NCBI GenBank assembly: GCA_963850995.1
Contig: CAWKNQ010000014.1
Location: 62,001-126,000 of the forward strand
Length of the DNA: 64,000 bases
Source: Gaiellasilicea sp963850995
GTDB taxonomy: Bacteria > Actinomycetota > Thermoleophilia > Gaiellales > Gaiellaceae
Reading direction: 5' to 3'
The notes under the pieces were generated by a model, which saw nothing but the letters and a program-made list of their open reading frames with translations, made no database searches and had not been told where the DNA came from. The position numbers and the translations under genes were made by a program. Position 1 is the stretch's first letter, and each line of letters starts with the position of its first letter. Below are positions 12,430-26,029 of this stretch, in pieces.

Positions 12430-15400
12430 CTTCAACTTCTCCGCGTCCGCGAGGGCGACAAGGTCATGTTCTCGCAGGGGAGCACGACCATCGGCGGCCT
12501 GCACAACCTCGGCGTCTACACGGTGCTCGACGCGGGGACGAACCTGATCCGCCTCGGCTCGCTGTTCGACGTCTCCGGCATCGACCCGCTGCGCGAGACG
12601 ATCACGTTCGACTCACCGCACTCCTTCGTCGACGGCGACTGCATCTTCTACGACCCGCGCGACGCCAGCTCGATGATTCTCAGCGGCGCGGAGGCCAAGC
12701 GCCAACGGCTGCCGGCCGCGGCCCAGCCACGGTCACCATGCGAAGCGCTTCTTCGTGCGCGTGCTCGACGACGTGACGATCCAGCTCACGTCCACATTCG
12801 CGGCGGCCACGACCGACACGTCGAAGAACGTCACCGCGATCAGCAGCACGCAGCTGACGCTCAACGACGTGAGCGGCATCGCCGTCGGCACCGCCGTCAG
12901 CTACACGGCGCCGGTGGTCATGGACTTCGTCGGCGCCGCGGTCAACGCGCCGGACGTGGTGATCCAGACCTCGCCCGGCCCGCCTGCGGTGACCCAGCAC
13001 GCCCCGGGAGCGCACAACCAGGGCCTCGACAACATCTGGGTCGGCTCGACCGTCTACAGCCAGCTGAACACCGGCGACGCCGTCCGCTGGACGGTGCTCT
13101 CCGGCGACCCATCCTCGAACCTCGCGAGCGGCGGCACCTATTGGGTCATCAAGACCGGCGACGGCTTCACGATCAAGCTCGCCGTCGATCGCTGCCGGGC
13201 TGTCGGCACCTGCGTCGACAACAACGGCACGCCCGACGATCCCGACGACGACTTCTCGATCCCGCAGCAGGCGATCAACCTCTTGATGATCAACGACCCG
13301 ATCGGCAACGAATCCGAGTACCGCATCGAGCGTTCGATCGGCGGCCTGGTCAGCGGGCAGACCTACTACGTCAGCGCCGTCGACGTCCGAACAACATCTC
13401 GCTCACGGGCGTCACGTTCGACGGCGCCGACCGCCCCGGCCCGCACAAGATCACCGTCGTCGAGGTCGACCTGCAGACGCCGACCGTGCCGGCGGGCGAG
13501 TCGAGGACGCAGGCCCTGTTCCCGAACCTCACCACCGCGTGCTCGACGATGCGGCAAGCTCCTGGCTCCGTCCGGACAGGCGCTGAGCACCGTCGCGCCG
13601 GCGACGGGCGACGGCAAGTCCGGCGCCACCGCCCAGGGCGGCACGGGCGGCGGCTTCCAGTTCGCGTTCCCGTACGCGGAGCTGAAGGGCACGCCGAGCG
13701 TCTCGGCGCTCGTCGCGGCCAAGACGATCTCCGCGGGCGGCAACTTCGTGCTGACCGCGACTCGGCCTTCGAGTACTCCGTCAGCTCCAACATGGCCAGC
13801 GGCGGCGTCGTCGGCGTCGGCGAGGCCGAGAGCAAGCTGGAGCTCGGTGATTCGCCGACGACCGCCACCGTGGCCTCGGGCACCGCGGTGATCGCGGGCG
13901 GCGACGCGACGATCGAGGCGACCACGGATCACACGATCTCCTCCTCGGCATGGGCCGTCGGAGGCGACATCGGCATCTCCGTCAGGAAGGCTCGCACGCG
14001 GGCGGAGCTCGACAACGACACCAACATCGACATCGGATCCGACGCCTCGCTCGTCGCGGGCGGCGCCGTGCGCCTGCACATCGACTCCGGCACGACGGCC
14101 AACACGAGCGCCGAGGCCTGGGTGGGCGGCCTGATCTCGGCGACCGCGTTCGCCGACCACGACTCCTTCGACGATCGCGGCGTCCACATCGGCTCCAGCG
14201 GCGACCACGCGGAGCGCAAGATCACAATCGGCGGCGGCGCGCAGATCACCGGCAATACGGTGGACATCGACGCCAAGGTCTCGCGCGCCGACTTCGAGTC
14301 CAAGGTGAAGGCGGGCGCGTTCGGGATCCTCAACGCGAACGCGTTCTCCGACGCCAACGTCACGGTCTACTCGGACGCGATCGTGAAGATCCTCAACGGC
14401 GCGTCCAGCACGACGACGATCACCGGCTTCCGCGGCGTCGACATCGAGGCGCGTCACACCGGGAACCTCGACATCAACCGCGACGTCTTCAACCTCGCCG
14501 TCGCGATCATCTTCCCGCAGGAGGGCTGCTCGCGCGGCCGGGACGAGATGAACGACGTGGTCGACGCCGACAAGGGCGCGCTGATCGTCGCCGGCGCACG
14601 GGCCGACGTCACCGGGCGGGGATCTGTTCGACGCGGATACCAACGAGTCGACGAACCCGGTGGCGCTCTACGTCTTCGCGCGCAACGGCCACATCGGCCG
14701 GAACTACAACCAGGAGCCCTCGTCGGTCTTCCACTACACGGATCACAGCAGCGATGCCACCGCGCACGTGCTCTGGGACTCCAACGTCACGATCCTCGGT
14801 GGCCTCGAGGGCGCGCCGCTGCTGATGGTCGACGCGACGGGAAGGTCAAGGCGATCAACGCGATCAAGCTCTTCGACGCCAACGGCGACCTCGTGACGCC
14901 GCAGCGTCGACAGCCGTGCCGACGCAGGACGGCGAGATCCACGTCGGCGACATCGTCAACACCGGCTGGGCCGACATCCTGATGGAGGCCGACGACACGA
15001 TCGTCAACGAGGACTACGTGGCGCCCAACGGGACGAGCATTCCGGGCGCGGCCGACGACGAGTGGCCGATCTTCGAGTGGCGCGACACGCTGCCCGAAGT
15101 GACGATCGTCAACTACTCGCCGCACAAGCTGAAGATCTCGAACATCGACGTCGTCAACAACTATCTCCCGACCGGCTCCAAGCCGCTGGTGGAGCTGAAG
15201 GCGCGCGTCGTCCGGCTTCAAGGGGAACGTGAAGCTCGAGTTCGACGTGCGCCACGTGGCCGGCACCAGCTACGTCGACATCGAGCAGCGCAGCGCCACC
15301 GCGTTCGACCTGGAGCTCGACGGCGTCATCAACAACCCGGTCGGCCTGACGCGGATCATCAACCTGCACGGCTCGATCACGGCGAGCAGCACCGGGCTGG

Positions 15401-17320
15401 TGAAGACCAACCAGCTCGACGTCGATGCCGTCGAGGGCTCGATCGGCTCGTCGTCGGCGCGGCTGAAGGTCGACCTGATCACCTTCGTCCTACGGGCGTA
15501 CAACGGCGGCCCGTCGACGGGCGAGCGCGTCTCACGACTGCTGGCCCAGGCGGGCACCGACGTCTTCCTGAGCCTGCGTGGCGTCGACCGCCGCCAGTTC
15601 GTGGTCGCGGAGCTCACGATCTTCATCGACCGCGTCGAGGCGGGCCGCGACCTCGACCTCGAGCTGCGCGACACCGCGCGTCAGCCCGGCAGCGGCGGCG
15701 CGGCGGACATCTACGTGCTCGCGACGAACGAGAGCGGCTTCTGGTCCTCGAAGCAGGACGCACGACTCGCACTTCCGCGGCACCGACAGCACGGATCCCG
15801 GTCGTCTACGACCCGAACCGCACGGGCGGCGTCTACACGCGGGATCCGGCCCTGTACGTCAGCGAGGCCGCCGAGTCGCCGATCAACGGCTTCTACAAGT
15901 TCCAGCTGCTCAACGTGCCGCTCGCCGCGCACGAACGTGAACTTCCTCACGACCGGCCTCAAGCGCTACCGCGGCGACCTGCGCAGCGGGCGAGTTCGTG
16001 ATGTTCGACGGCGACGGCCAACGCCGGCCGCCGAGTCGCCCGGCCTGATCGCCGGCCGCCACATCGACGTGCGCGACACCGAGGGGCTCACGCAGGGCGA
16101 TGACGCCGACGACCTCAACGTCGGCCCGACGATCCGCATCTTCGGCTACACGAACCTGAAGGACGTGACACCCGGCTGGCTCGACGTCAACGTCAAGGGC
16201 AGCGTGGAGCTCAAGGAGGTCCTCGGTGACATGCGCGTCGGCATCGTCCGCTCGCGCACGAGCGACGTGAAGCTGACGGCCGCGGTTGCCTCGATCCTCG
16301 ACGCGGCGACGGGCGAGATCGAAGGCGAGCGCCACCGACCCGCGCGGACGTCGAGGGCGTGAACATCGACCTCAAGCGGCGAACTCGCCGTCGAGAAGGG
16401 TGCGATCGGCACCGAGGCCGACTTCCTCGAGACGAACCTCCTCGACTCCGTCCACGCGATCGTGCAGTCGGGTGTCGTCAACGCCGACGCCGCGCTCGGC
16501 ATCTTCCTGACGGAGACGCTCGGGAGCCTGCGCGTCGGCGAGGTCGAGTCGCACCGGACCTCGGGCGCCGGGACGACGGACGTCGCGCTCTCGACGCGCG
16601 CCGGCTCGATCCTGCCGGGGAACGCCGACGCGACCCCGGAGGTCGTCGCGATGCGGATCGACCTGGGCGCGATCGGCGGCGGCATCGGCTCCGGGCTCGG
16701 CGACCTCGCGATCAACTCCTCGAGCGGCGGCACCGGGCGCGTGTACGCGACCGCGACGGGCGTCGATCCTGCTCACGGAGAGCCGAGGACGAGCTGATCC
16801 TCCTGGCGGCGATCTCGACCGAAGGGCTCGTCCGGCTGACGCTGCCCGACACGAACCGGACGCGCGGCCCGCCGACCGGTGCAGGTGACAACACGTCGAC
16901 CGAGGACCTCGTCCTGCTGACGAGCGGGACCGCGATCGTCTACGAGAACGAGCTGCGCACGATCGCGGAGAACCTCGGCACGACTCCGGCCGCGCTCGAC
17001 GCCCGCAGCGGCATCTGGGCGAAGGGCGACATCTCCCTCTGGGTCGGCGACGACGTCGTCGCCCCGGCCGGCACCGGGATCGTCGCCGGCGGCACGATCT
17101 TCATCCACGGCGACGTCACCGCAGCACCGCCGCGCCGGGGCCGGACGATCCCGACCCGAACGGCACGCCGGCCGGCACGAACGACGACGTCGGCGGCACG
17201 ATCATGGTCTTCGGCGGCACGCTCGGCGGCAGCTTCGAGGGCGACCCGACCGAGCTGACGCGGATCTTCGGCAACACCGACGCCGACTCGTTCAGGTTCG
17301 ACTCGACGCTCCTCGGCGCG
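12430..17320 (+). other. Beta-rich central region of the giant protein, family not recognised
   Basis: Longer readable blocks here (12466-12690, 12755-13385, 13760-14620, 14916-15200, 15229-15765, 16001-16335, 16462-16780) encode Asp/Asn/Gly/Thr-rich beta strands with few Cys or Trp residues. Some parts keep the earlier repeat style (STTTITGFRGVDIEARHTG). I see no known catalytic motif. A role as further stalk or ligand-binding modules is inference from position between the adhesin repeats and the RTX block. Confidence 0.4.
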
Positions 17321-19239
17321 GTCACGCGCGTCTACGGCAGCGACGACTCAGTCCGACGAACGAGGCCGACGGGCAGGACTACGTGCTCGTCGACGAGCTG
17401 CAGACGATCGCCGCACACGCTGATGCTCGACGGCCAGCACGACTCCGACATCTACAAGGTGCGCACGACCGGGAGCGAGGGCGACCGGCGCTACTACGTC
17501 GTCAACGTCCTCGACACGGGCACCGTCGCGGCGTCGACAAGCTCGACATGTACGGCACCGAGGCGAGCGCCGACGTCTTCCTGCTGCGCCGCATCGACCG
17601 CGATCTCGGCGAGACGTCGACGCGGCCGGCGTTCGTCGCGCTCCTCCACGACGACGTCGCCGACGCGCGCTGCGCGGCGAACGCGGACCCGGCGTGCTCA
17701 CGGCCGAGCGAGGTGCAGCGGGTCAACTACGACGCCGGGCTCGACGACGTCGGCGGCGGCGTGTTCGTCCACGGCCTCGGCGGCAACGACACGTTCGCGT
17801 CCGACGACACGAGCGCGCCCGTGCGGCTCGACGGCGGCGCCGGCAACGACACCTTCCAGATCGGCCAGCTCTACGGCTCGAAGCGGGACGGCGACGCGGT
17901 CGCGGCGAACGACCGCTTCCAGACGGTCGCGACGACGCGCGGCTGGCTGAGCCCGGCATCAGCCGCCGCTGATCGCGAGCGGCGGCGACGGCGACGACGA
18001 CTTCAGCGTCTACGCGAACAAGGCGCCGCTGCACGCTGCAGGGCGACGCGGCAACGACCTCTTCACCGTCCGCGCCTTCGCGCTCGCGGAGACGACCGGC
18101 GACTGCACCGACGTCAACAACGCGACGCTGCCAGATCGGTGGCGCGACGAGGCAGGCCGCGCTCGCGATGCCGAAGCTGACGGCGGCGACGCAGGTGCAG
18201 TACGTCGTCAACGACGCCGTGTCGATCGACGGCGGCACGGGCTTCGACAAGACCGTCGTGCTCGGCACCGAGTTCGCCGACCACCTCGTCGTCGACGCGA
18301 CCGGCGTCTACGGCGCCGGCCTGACCGTCCGCTACTCGACGTCGAGTCCTCGAGGTCGAGGGCTCGAGGGCGACGACACGATCGACGTGGTCGTCGACGG
18401 CGGCGGGCTCGGCACGCGCGTGATCGGCGACCTCGGCAGCGACGTCGGTCAACGTCACCGGCGACGTCTTCCCGGACGTCGTCTCGCAGAAGACGTTCCC
18501 GAAGGCGCCGCACCTGCTCACCGCGCTCGCCGGGCCGCTCGCCGTCGAGGGCGGCGAGACCGGCGCGGATCGGTCGCTGTGGATCGCGCTGCTGCTTCCG
18601 GCCGAGAAGAACGCCGCGCTGTTCGCGTCGCCGCGCAGCCGTCGGAGTCGGGGCAGATCGACATCCTCGACGTCTTCGACGACTCACGCGCGATCGGTGG
18701 AACCGGAACGTTCACGTCCGACCGGCCTGACCGGCTTCGGCACGGCCGGCCCGCTGACCTTCGCGACCGACCGCGTTCGGCGAGTCGGCGAGCCTGCCCG
18801 GCGGCATTGCCTTCGGCGCCGTTCGCCTAGACGGCGGCATCTGGACGACCGACCCGGCAGCGACGACGCTCGAGGTCGTCAACGTGCTGCTCGGGCCGGC
18901 GCGCGACACGCTGACGGTCACCGGGACGATCGTGCCGGCGCCGACCTCTCGACCGGCGTCGTCGCGCTCCACGGCGGCCTCACGCTCGTCCACGGCGGCG
19001 GCGGCGGCGACGCGATCACGGTCACGGGCGGCGGCGGCCCCGATTCGCCGCTCGTCGTCTACGGCGACACGTCGCAGGACGGCATCTGGTACGCGGGCAG
19101 CCGGCCGCGCTCTCGTCGCCGACTTCGGCCCGAAGCCGTTCGCCGACGTGATCGGAACAGCCCGACGTTCCGGCTTCCCGCTCGCGAACACGTTCGCTTC
19201 GCCGGGCAACGACATGATCGACGCGTCGCAGTCGGCGAC

Positions 19240-21660
19240 CCGCCTGACGTCGGCTGACCGCCTACGGCGGCGCGGCGACGACACGATCATCGGCAGCCAG
19301 GCCGGCGACTTCCTCGCCGGCGGCTCGGGCGACGACACGTCTCCGGCCAGGGCGGCGATCGACCAGATCTACGGCGACTCCGGCGTCAACGTCGACCTGA
19401 TCAGGCGCGACGCTGACGATCCCGACGGTCAACGCGCAGCGTCGCGCCGAACGCCGACGGCCTCGTCGCGGGCGCCGACACGCTGGTCGGCGACGGCGGC
19501 GAGGACGTCATCTTCGGTGACCACGGCCGCGTCGACCAGGACGTCGAGGAGCGGCGTCGGCCCGGACGGGTACTCGCGGCCGGCGCGGGCCGGAGAAGAT
19601 CCAGACGACGCTGCGCATCGACTCGCTCGAGACCGTGGGGCCGCGAACGGCGCCGGCGACACGATCGCCGGCAACCTCGGCAACGACATCATCCTCGGCG
19701 GCGGCGGCGGCGACATCATCTCCGGCAACGAGGGCAACGACCTCGTCTTCGGCGACTACGGCCGCGTGGACGAGGGCACGACCGACGTCGACATCGGCAT
19801 GCCGCTGCTGCCGCTCAGCTTCCCGTTCCCGCATCCGTTCACGTGGACGTCGATCGACACCGGCGCGGCGCAGGGCGGCGGCGACGACCTGATCCGCGGC
19901 AACGCCGGCGACGACATCGTCCTCGGCGGCCAGGGCGCCGACCGGATCACCGGCGGCGACGGCGACGACGACCTGATCGGCGGCCACAACGTCGCCGGCG
20001 GCTCCGACGCCGGCGACTTCATCGACGGCGGCGCCGGCAACGACTGGATCGCCGGCGACAACGCCGACATCCTCCGCACCGGGCAGCCGCGTCGAGCCCG
20101 CGGTTCCGCGTCCTCTCCGGCGACGCGATCTACGACACCGCTCGGCAACGCGCTCGTCACCGCGGCGCCGCAGGTCGATCCGAACGCGGCGAACGAGGAG
20201 CGCGTCGGTCACGCTGTTCGACCACTCCGCGACGCCGAGCCGCCGGCACGTTCGGCGACGACGTACATCGCCGGCGGCGCCGAGGACGACGTGATCTTCG
20301 GCCAGCTCGGCGACGACTGGATCCAGGGCGACGGCTCGCGATCGACGACACCGGCGCGATCACCGTCGACGTGCGTCGCGACGCGCCTGTCGGTCGAGGA
20401 CTGGGCCGGGATCGACCGCGACGGCGCGACTAGATCGAGGGCAACGGCGGCGACGACATGATCTTCGGCGGCCTCGGCCAGGACGACCTGATCGGCGGCT
20501 CGAGCAGCCTCTACAGCCTGACGACGCCCGGACCTGCGGCCCGACGGCGCCGACATGATCTTCGGCGGCGCCGGCACCGGCTCGTGCGCAACGACTTCGG
20601 CGACATCGGCCGGACGGCCACGCCCGCGACGCCGACGTGATCCTCGGCGACAACGGCAACATCTTCCGCCTCGTCGGCACGCGGCGCCGGCCGCGCTTCC
20701 TCACGCTTCACCTACGACAACTACTCGGCCGCCGAGCGGATCATCCCGCGGGCGTACACGTTCCTCGACTACACGCAGGGCGGCGCGCCGACCGACATCG
20801 GCGCCGCCGACCTGATCCACGGCGAGGACGGCGACGACATCGTCCACGGCATGGCCGGCAACGACGTCCTCTTCGGCGAGGGCCAGGACGACGACATCTA
20901 CGGCGGCACCGGCTACGACCGCATCTACGGCGGCACCGGCGAGGACGGCGTCCTCGGCGACGACGGCAAGCATCCTGCACCAGCCGCAACGGCCTGACCG
21001 AGCCGCTGAACCTGCTCACGGCCGCGAACGTCGAGGAGCTCGTCGAGCTCGCACGGCCCGTTCACCGGCGGCGCTCGTCGCCATCACCGGGCGAGCTGAA
21101 GAAGGCAGGTCGTGCTCGCCGCCTGGACGATCGGCGGCGCCGACATCATCTACGGCGGCCTCGGCGACGACTTCCTCCACGGCGGCGCCGGCGACGACGC
21201 GATCTCCGGCGCCGAGGCGCTGCGCGAGTTCTACAACGAGGCGCCGCAGGTCGACCCCGACCCGCTGCGCTACGACCCGGCGACGACGAAGTTCGCCGCC
21301 TACGACGCCGACGACCCGTGGTCGAAGATCCCCGGCTTCTTCCTCAACTTCGACGCCTACCGCGTCGACGAGGCCACCGGCGAGCCGCTCGTCGTCGGCG
21401 GCGAGCTCGTCAAGTCCGAGGACGGCAAGGACCGCATCTTCGGCGACAACGGCAACGACTGGCTCGTCGGCGGCACCGACTACGACTGGCTGTTCGGCGG
21501 CTTCGGCGACGACCTGCTCAACCTCGACGACAACCTCGAGACCAACGGCGGCGCTCAACGACCGGCCCGAGGACGACGAGCGCTTCCGCGACGGCGACTT
21601 CGCCTTCGGCGGCGCCGGCCGCGACGTGCTGATCGCCAACACCGGCGCAGGACCGGATGT
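19240..21660 (+). repeat. RTX (haemolysin-type) calcium-binding repeats
   Basis: Many GGxGxDxUx nonapeptides are visible across frames: GNLGNDIILGGGGGDII, GNAGDDIVLGGQGADRI, GGDGDDDLIGG, GGAGNDWIAGD, GMAGNDVLFGEGQDDDI, GGLGDDFLHGGAGDDAI and GGFGDDLLNLDDN. An earlier isolated pair lies at about 17743-17870 (GGAGNDTFQIG). RTX repeats fold into a calcium-loaded parallel beta-roll outside the cell, where calcium is high, and are typical of type I or related secreted proteins. Here they sit between the adhesin stalk and the DUF11-like units. Confidence 0.8.
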
Positions 21661-21984
21661 TCGACTGGCACGGCGAGTTCAACACCTACGTCGTGCCGTT
21701 CGCGCCGTTCGGCGCACCCGACCGTCAACCGGCTCTTCTCAGCCCGACACGCGCGACCTCATCCGCGCGCTCGCCTACGCCGCCGGCGCCGACGTCACGC
21801 TCACGCCGTTCGAGCCGTTCGACGAGATCGCGCTCGTCGAGCCCGAGCGACGGCCGCTCTACCAGGACCAGACCGGCGGCCCGCGCGATCCGCAGCCGGG
21901 CAACATCGGCGGCGTCCAGCGCGACGACGTCGGCGGCAAGAACCTCCACTGCCCGCTGCGACTTCACGCCGCTCGATCCACATC

Positions 21985-24900
21985 GCGAAGCTCCTCTGGA
22001 CGACCGACGGCACGCTCCAGCACGTCAGCGCCGAGTCCGGCATCGGCCCCGTGCTCCCGCCCGGCACGGCGATCTACTGGACGTACGAGGTCACGAACGT
22101 CTCCGTCGCCGCCGCCGAGACGCCGAACGTGCCGCTGCAGATCACGCGGATCGGCGACGACTTCGGCACGGCGGCCGACCGCACGCGACGACTTCGTCCC
22201 GGTGTTCGTCTCCGGCGACACGAACGGCAACGGGCTGCTCGACGTCGGCGAGACCTGGATCTACACCTCGCAGGGCGTCGTCACCTACAGCGTGCGAGCC
22301 GGGCCTGTACACGAACACCGTCACCGTCGAGGCGCGCGCCGCAGACGGCGGCACGACCGCCGACACCGCCGAGAACCGCCACGCCGGCAGCGTCGATCGG
22401 CTCGATCGCGATCAAGAAGGCGGTCAACGCGGTCGACGAGCTCGCGCCGACGCTCGCCGAGGAGGCCGACGCGCCGACCGGCCCGGTGCTCGCGGTCGGG
22501 CGCGCCGGTCAAGTGGACCTACCGCGTCACGAACGACGACGGCGACGGCGCTCGCGGCGTCGTCGTCGTCGACGACAACGGCACGCCCGACGTCGCCGGC
22601 GACGACTTCAACCCCGCCTTCGTCGGCGGGCGACACGGACGGCGACGGCCTGCTCGATCCGGGCGAGATCTGGCTCTACCGCGCGTTCGGCACGCCGTCG
22701 CTCGGCCAGTACGCGAACGTCGGGCTCGGTCACCGCGACCGACGGGCACGACGACGGTCGCCGCCGACGACACGCGCGCACTACCTCGGCACGACCGGCA
22801 TCCGCATCGTCAAGCTCGCGAACGGCGACGACGCGAACGCCGCGCCGGGCGCGGTGCTGCCGATCGGGGCGCCGCTCGTCTACACCTACCTCGTCTACGG
22901 CGAGTCGGCCGTCGCCGCTGTCCGGCGTCGCCGTCCGCGACGACAACGGCACGCCGGGCGATGCTCGGCCGACGACTTCACGCCGCTCTACGTCGAGCGG
23001 CGACGCCAACGCGAACGGGCTGCTCGACTTCGGCGAGACCTGGCTGTTCACCTCGCAGGGCGTCGCCGGCGCCCGCTCCACGGTGCCGCGTCGGGACGAC
23101 GGTGAACGTCGCGACCGTGACGGCGACGCGGGGCGGCACGCCGGTCTCGGCGAGCGACGTCGCCTACGTGACCGGCCGGCCGACCGCGCTCGCGGTCGTG
23201 AAGGCGATCAACGCGCTCGACCCGGCGCATCCGCAGCCGTTCGAGGACGCGAACACCGCGCCGGGCCGCTCGTCGTGGTCGGCAGCGACCGTGACCTTCA
23301 CCTACGCCGTCTCCACCGATCGGCCTCTCTCCGGTGCGCGACGTGGTCGTCACCGACAACCCGATCGCGGCGTCACCCCGGTCACGTCGCCGGGCGGCTT
23401 CAACGTCGGCGACGCCGACAGGGACAACCTGCTCGACCCCGGCGAGATCTGGATCTTCCGCGCGACCGCGACCGCGCTCGCCGGGCTCCACACGAACATC
23501 GGCACGGCGACCGGCGTCGACACCGCCTCGGGCGCCACGCTGACGGCGACCGACACGGCCAATTACACCGGGACGACCCGGCCTTCGTGACGATCGTCAA
23601 GGCCGTCAACGCCGCCAACCCGGCGAGCCCGACCGTCGGCCGAGGACGCCAACGACTGGCGCAGCCCGGTCATGGTCGCGCGCGGGCGCCACGGTCGTGT
23701 TCACGTACGTGGTCGCGCACGACGGCCGACCTGACCGGCGTCGTCGGTCGTCGGACGACAACGGCACGCCGGGGAACCCGGCTGACGACTTCAGCGCCGA
23801 CGCTCGTCAGCGGCGACAACAACCGCAACGGCGTCCTCGACCGCAACGAGACCTGGCTCTACCGCGCGACGCGTCACGGCCGGCGAGGGCCTCGTCACGA
23901 ACGTCGCCGCGCGTCAGCGGGGTCGCGGCAGGGCACCACCTACTGCGACGACGATCCGGCGAGCGTCTTCGGCTGGGTCGTCGAGCGTCGACGTCGCAGA
24001 AGGCGACGAACGCGGCCGATCCGCACCACCCGACCGGAGCCGAGGACGCCGACACCGCGCCCGGCGTGATCGTCGCCGTCGGCACGCCGGTCGTCTGGAC
24101 CTACCTGGTCGACGAACACGGGCAACGTCGCGCTCGCCATCGAGCCTGCGCGACGACGCGGGCACCACCGCGACCGCGCGACGACTTCACGCCGCGCCTC
24201 GTCGACGGCGACATGAACGGCAACGGCCTGCTCGACCCGGGCGAGACGTGGCTCTACACCTCGGCCGACGTCGTCCCCTACGCCGCCGCGCCGGGCCAGT
24301 ACGTCAACGTCGTGACGCTGACGACGACGGCGCCCGACGGGACGACGCTGACGCGCGCGCGAGCGCAGCTTCCACTTCGGCGTCGACGACGCCGCTCGAG
24401 CTCGTGAAGGCGGTCAACGCCGGCGAACCCGCTGGCGCCGACCGCGTACGAGGACGCCGAACTTCGCGCCCGGCGTGATCCTGCCCGTCGGCGACGCCGT
24501 CACGTGGACGCTACCTCCTGCGGAACACCGGCAACGCGCCGCTCGAGGTCATCGGGATCCAGGACGACGGCGGCGTCGCCGGGCGCGGTCGGCTTCGCCC
24601 CCGACCCGGTCGTGGACGCCGACGGGCTTCAACGTCGGCGACGTCGACCGCGACGGGCTGCTCGATCCGGGCGAGGCATGGCTCTTCCAGCGGTCGGCGA
24701 CGCACACCGTCGCGCTCGGCCTGTACACGAACACGGCGACCGCGTTCGCGGCCTTCCACGGCGTGCATCCCGTCGTCCAGGTGACGGCGACCGACGTCGC
24801 CAACATCTTCGGCACGCCGCCCGGGATCGTGATCACGAAGGCGGTCGAACGGCCAGGCGGCCGACACGCCCGGCCGATGCGGTCGTTCGTCCGGCGGGCG

Positions 24901-25600
24901 ACGCGGTCGTACGTGGACGTACATCGTCACGCAGCACGGCGCCCGACGCCGATCGCGAACGTCGTGGTCGACCGACGACGCCGGCACGCCGGGCCTGACT
25001 CGGCGACGACTTCCAGCCCGACGTTCACCGGCGGCGACGCGAACGGCAACGGCCTGCTCGACCCGGACGAGGCGTGGACGTACCAGGCCACCGGCGTCGA
25101 TCCCGGCCGGCCTGTACGTGAACGTCGCGCGCGCCGGCGGCTCGGCAGGCCGGCGGTCGCACGTGCGCGACGACGACGTCGCGTACGCGTTCGGCGCCGA
25201 CCCGACGGATCACGATCGCGAAGGCGCGTCGAACGCGCTGGACCCGCTCGCGCCGACGCCGCTCGAGGACGCCAACGGCCCGCTCGACGCCGGAGCTGTT
25301 CGTCGACCGGGACGGCCGTCTTCACCTACCTCGTCCGCAACACCGGGAACATCCGCGTGCGGGTCGACAAGGCGACCGGCGATCGTCGACGACCACGGCA
25401 CGCCGGCCGCGCCGGCGACGACTTCCGCGCCGGTCTACGTGAGCGGCGACCTCGAACGACGACGGCTGGCTCGACCTCGGCGAGACCTGGCTCTTCCGCT
25501 CGCGCGACGCTCATCGTGCAGGCCGGCTCGTACACGAACACCGCGACCGTGACCGGCCACCGAGCCGCGGACCAGCCAGACGGTGACCGCCGAGCGACAC
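21985..25600 (+). repeat. Nine ~400-bp DUF11-like units, each with a DxDxDG-type loop
   Basis: After a first unit starting near 21985, eight more begin with a (V/I)xKAxNA-like strand at about 22408, 22799, 23185, 23589, 23989, 24398, 24826 and 25208, a period of 382-428 bp (about 133 residues). Units carry a DDNGTPG...DDF turn and a loop of the type GDxNxNGLLDPGETW; nine such loops are visible, including GDTNGNGLLDVGETW, GDTDGDGLLDPGEIW and GDANGNGLLDPDEAW. The spacing D-x-D/N-x-D/N-G-x-x-D-x-x-E matches EF-hand/dockerin-type calcium loops. DUF11-like domains occur in surface proteins as Ig-like stalks. Frame changes occur in nearly every unit. Confidence 0.7.
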
Positions 25601-25609
25601 CGCCCGCTA

Positions 25610-26020
25610 CTTCGGCCGCACCGGCGCCGAGGGCCAGACGCCCGGGCTTCTGGAAGACGAACGTCGACACGAAGAACGCGGTCGCGTGGCCGCGGACGAC
25701 GCGACGGCACGCTCGTGCTCGACCCGCTGCAGCCGGTCTCGAGCCTCTTCGCCGGGTTCCCGCCCGACTACGCGAATCTCACCCTCGCCGACGGGCTCGG
25801 GCACCGGCGGCGGCGGCATCGAGGCGCTGCTGCGGCACGCGATCGCGGCGCGTGCTGAACGCGATCCACCCGTGGGTCGCCTACCCGCTGTCGGCCGCCG
25901 AGGTGATCGCGCTCGTGAACGCCGCGATCGCCTCCGGGAACCCGACGACGATCGAGTCGCTCAAGAACCAGCTCCAGGGTTACAACGAGCGCGGGTCCGA
26001 CCTCGACGCGAACGGGAGGG
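25610..26020 (+). other. TPGFWK domain of the giant protein
   Basis: After the last DUF11-like unit comes QTPGFWKTN, then a helical block including LLRHAIAA, HPWVAYPLSAAEVIALVNAAI and LKNQLQGYNERG. A TPGFWK/TPGYWK motif followed by such a helical segment is often found after DUF11-type repeats in actinobacterial surface proteins. Its function is not known to me. It marks the end of the Ig-like repeat array. Confidence 0.5.
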
Positions 26021-26029
26021 TCCCGTCGC

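Noticed and set aside
21985..25600. CRISPR array in the ~400-bp periodic region
   Set aside because: The repeats are protein-level, long and diverged; no short identical repeats with unique spacers occur here or elsewhere in the window.
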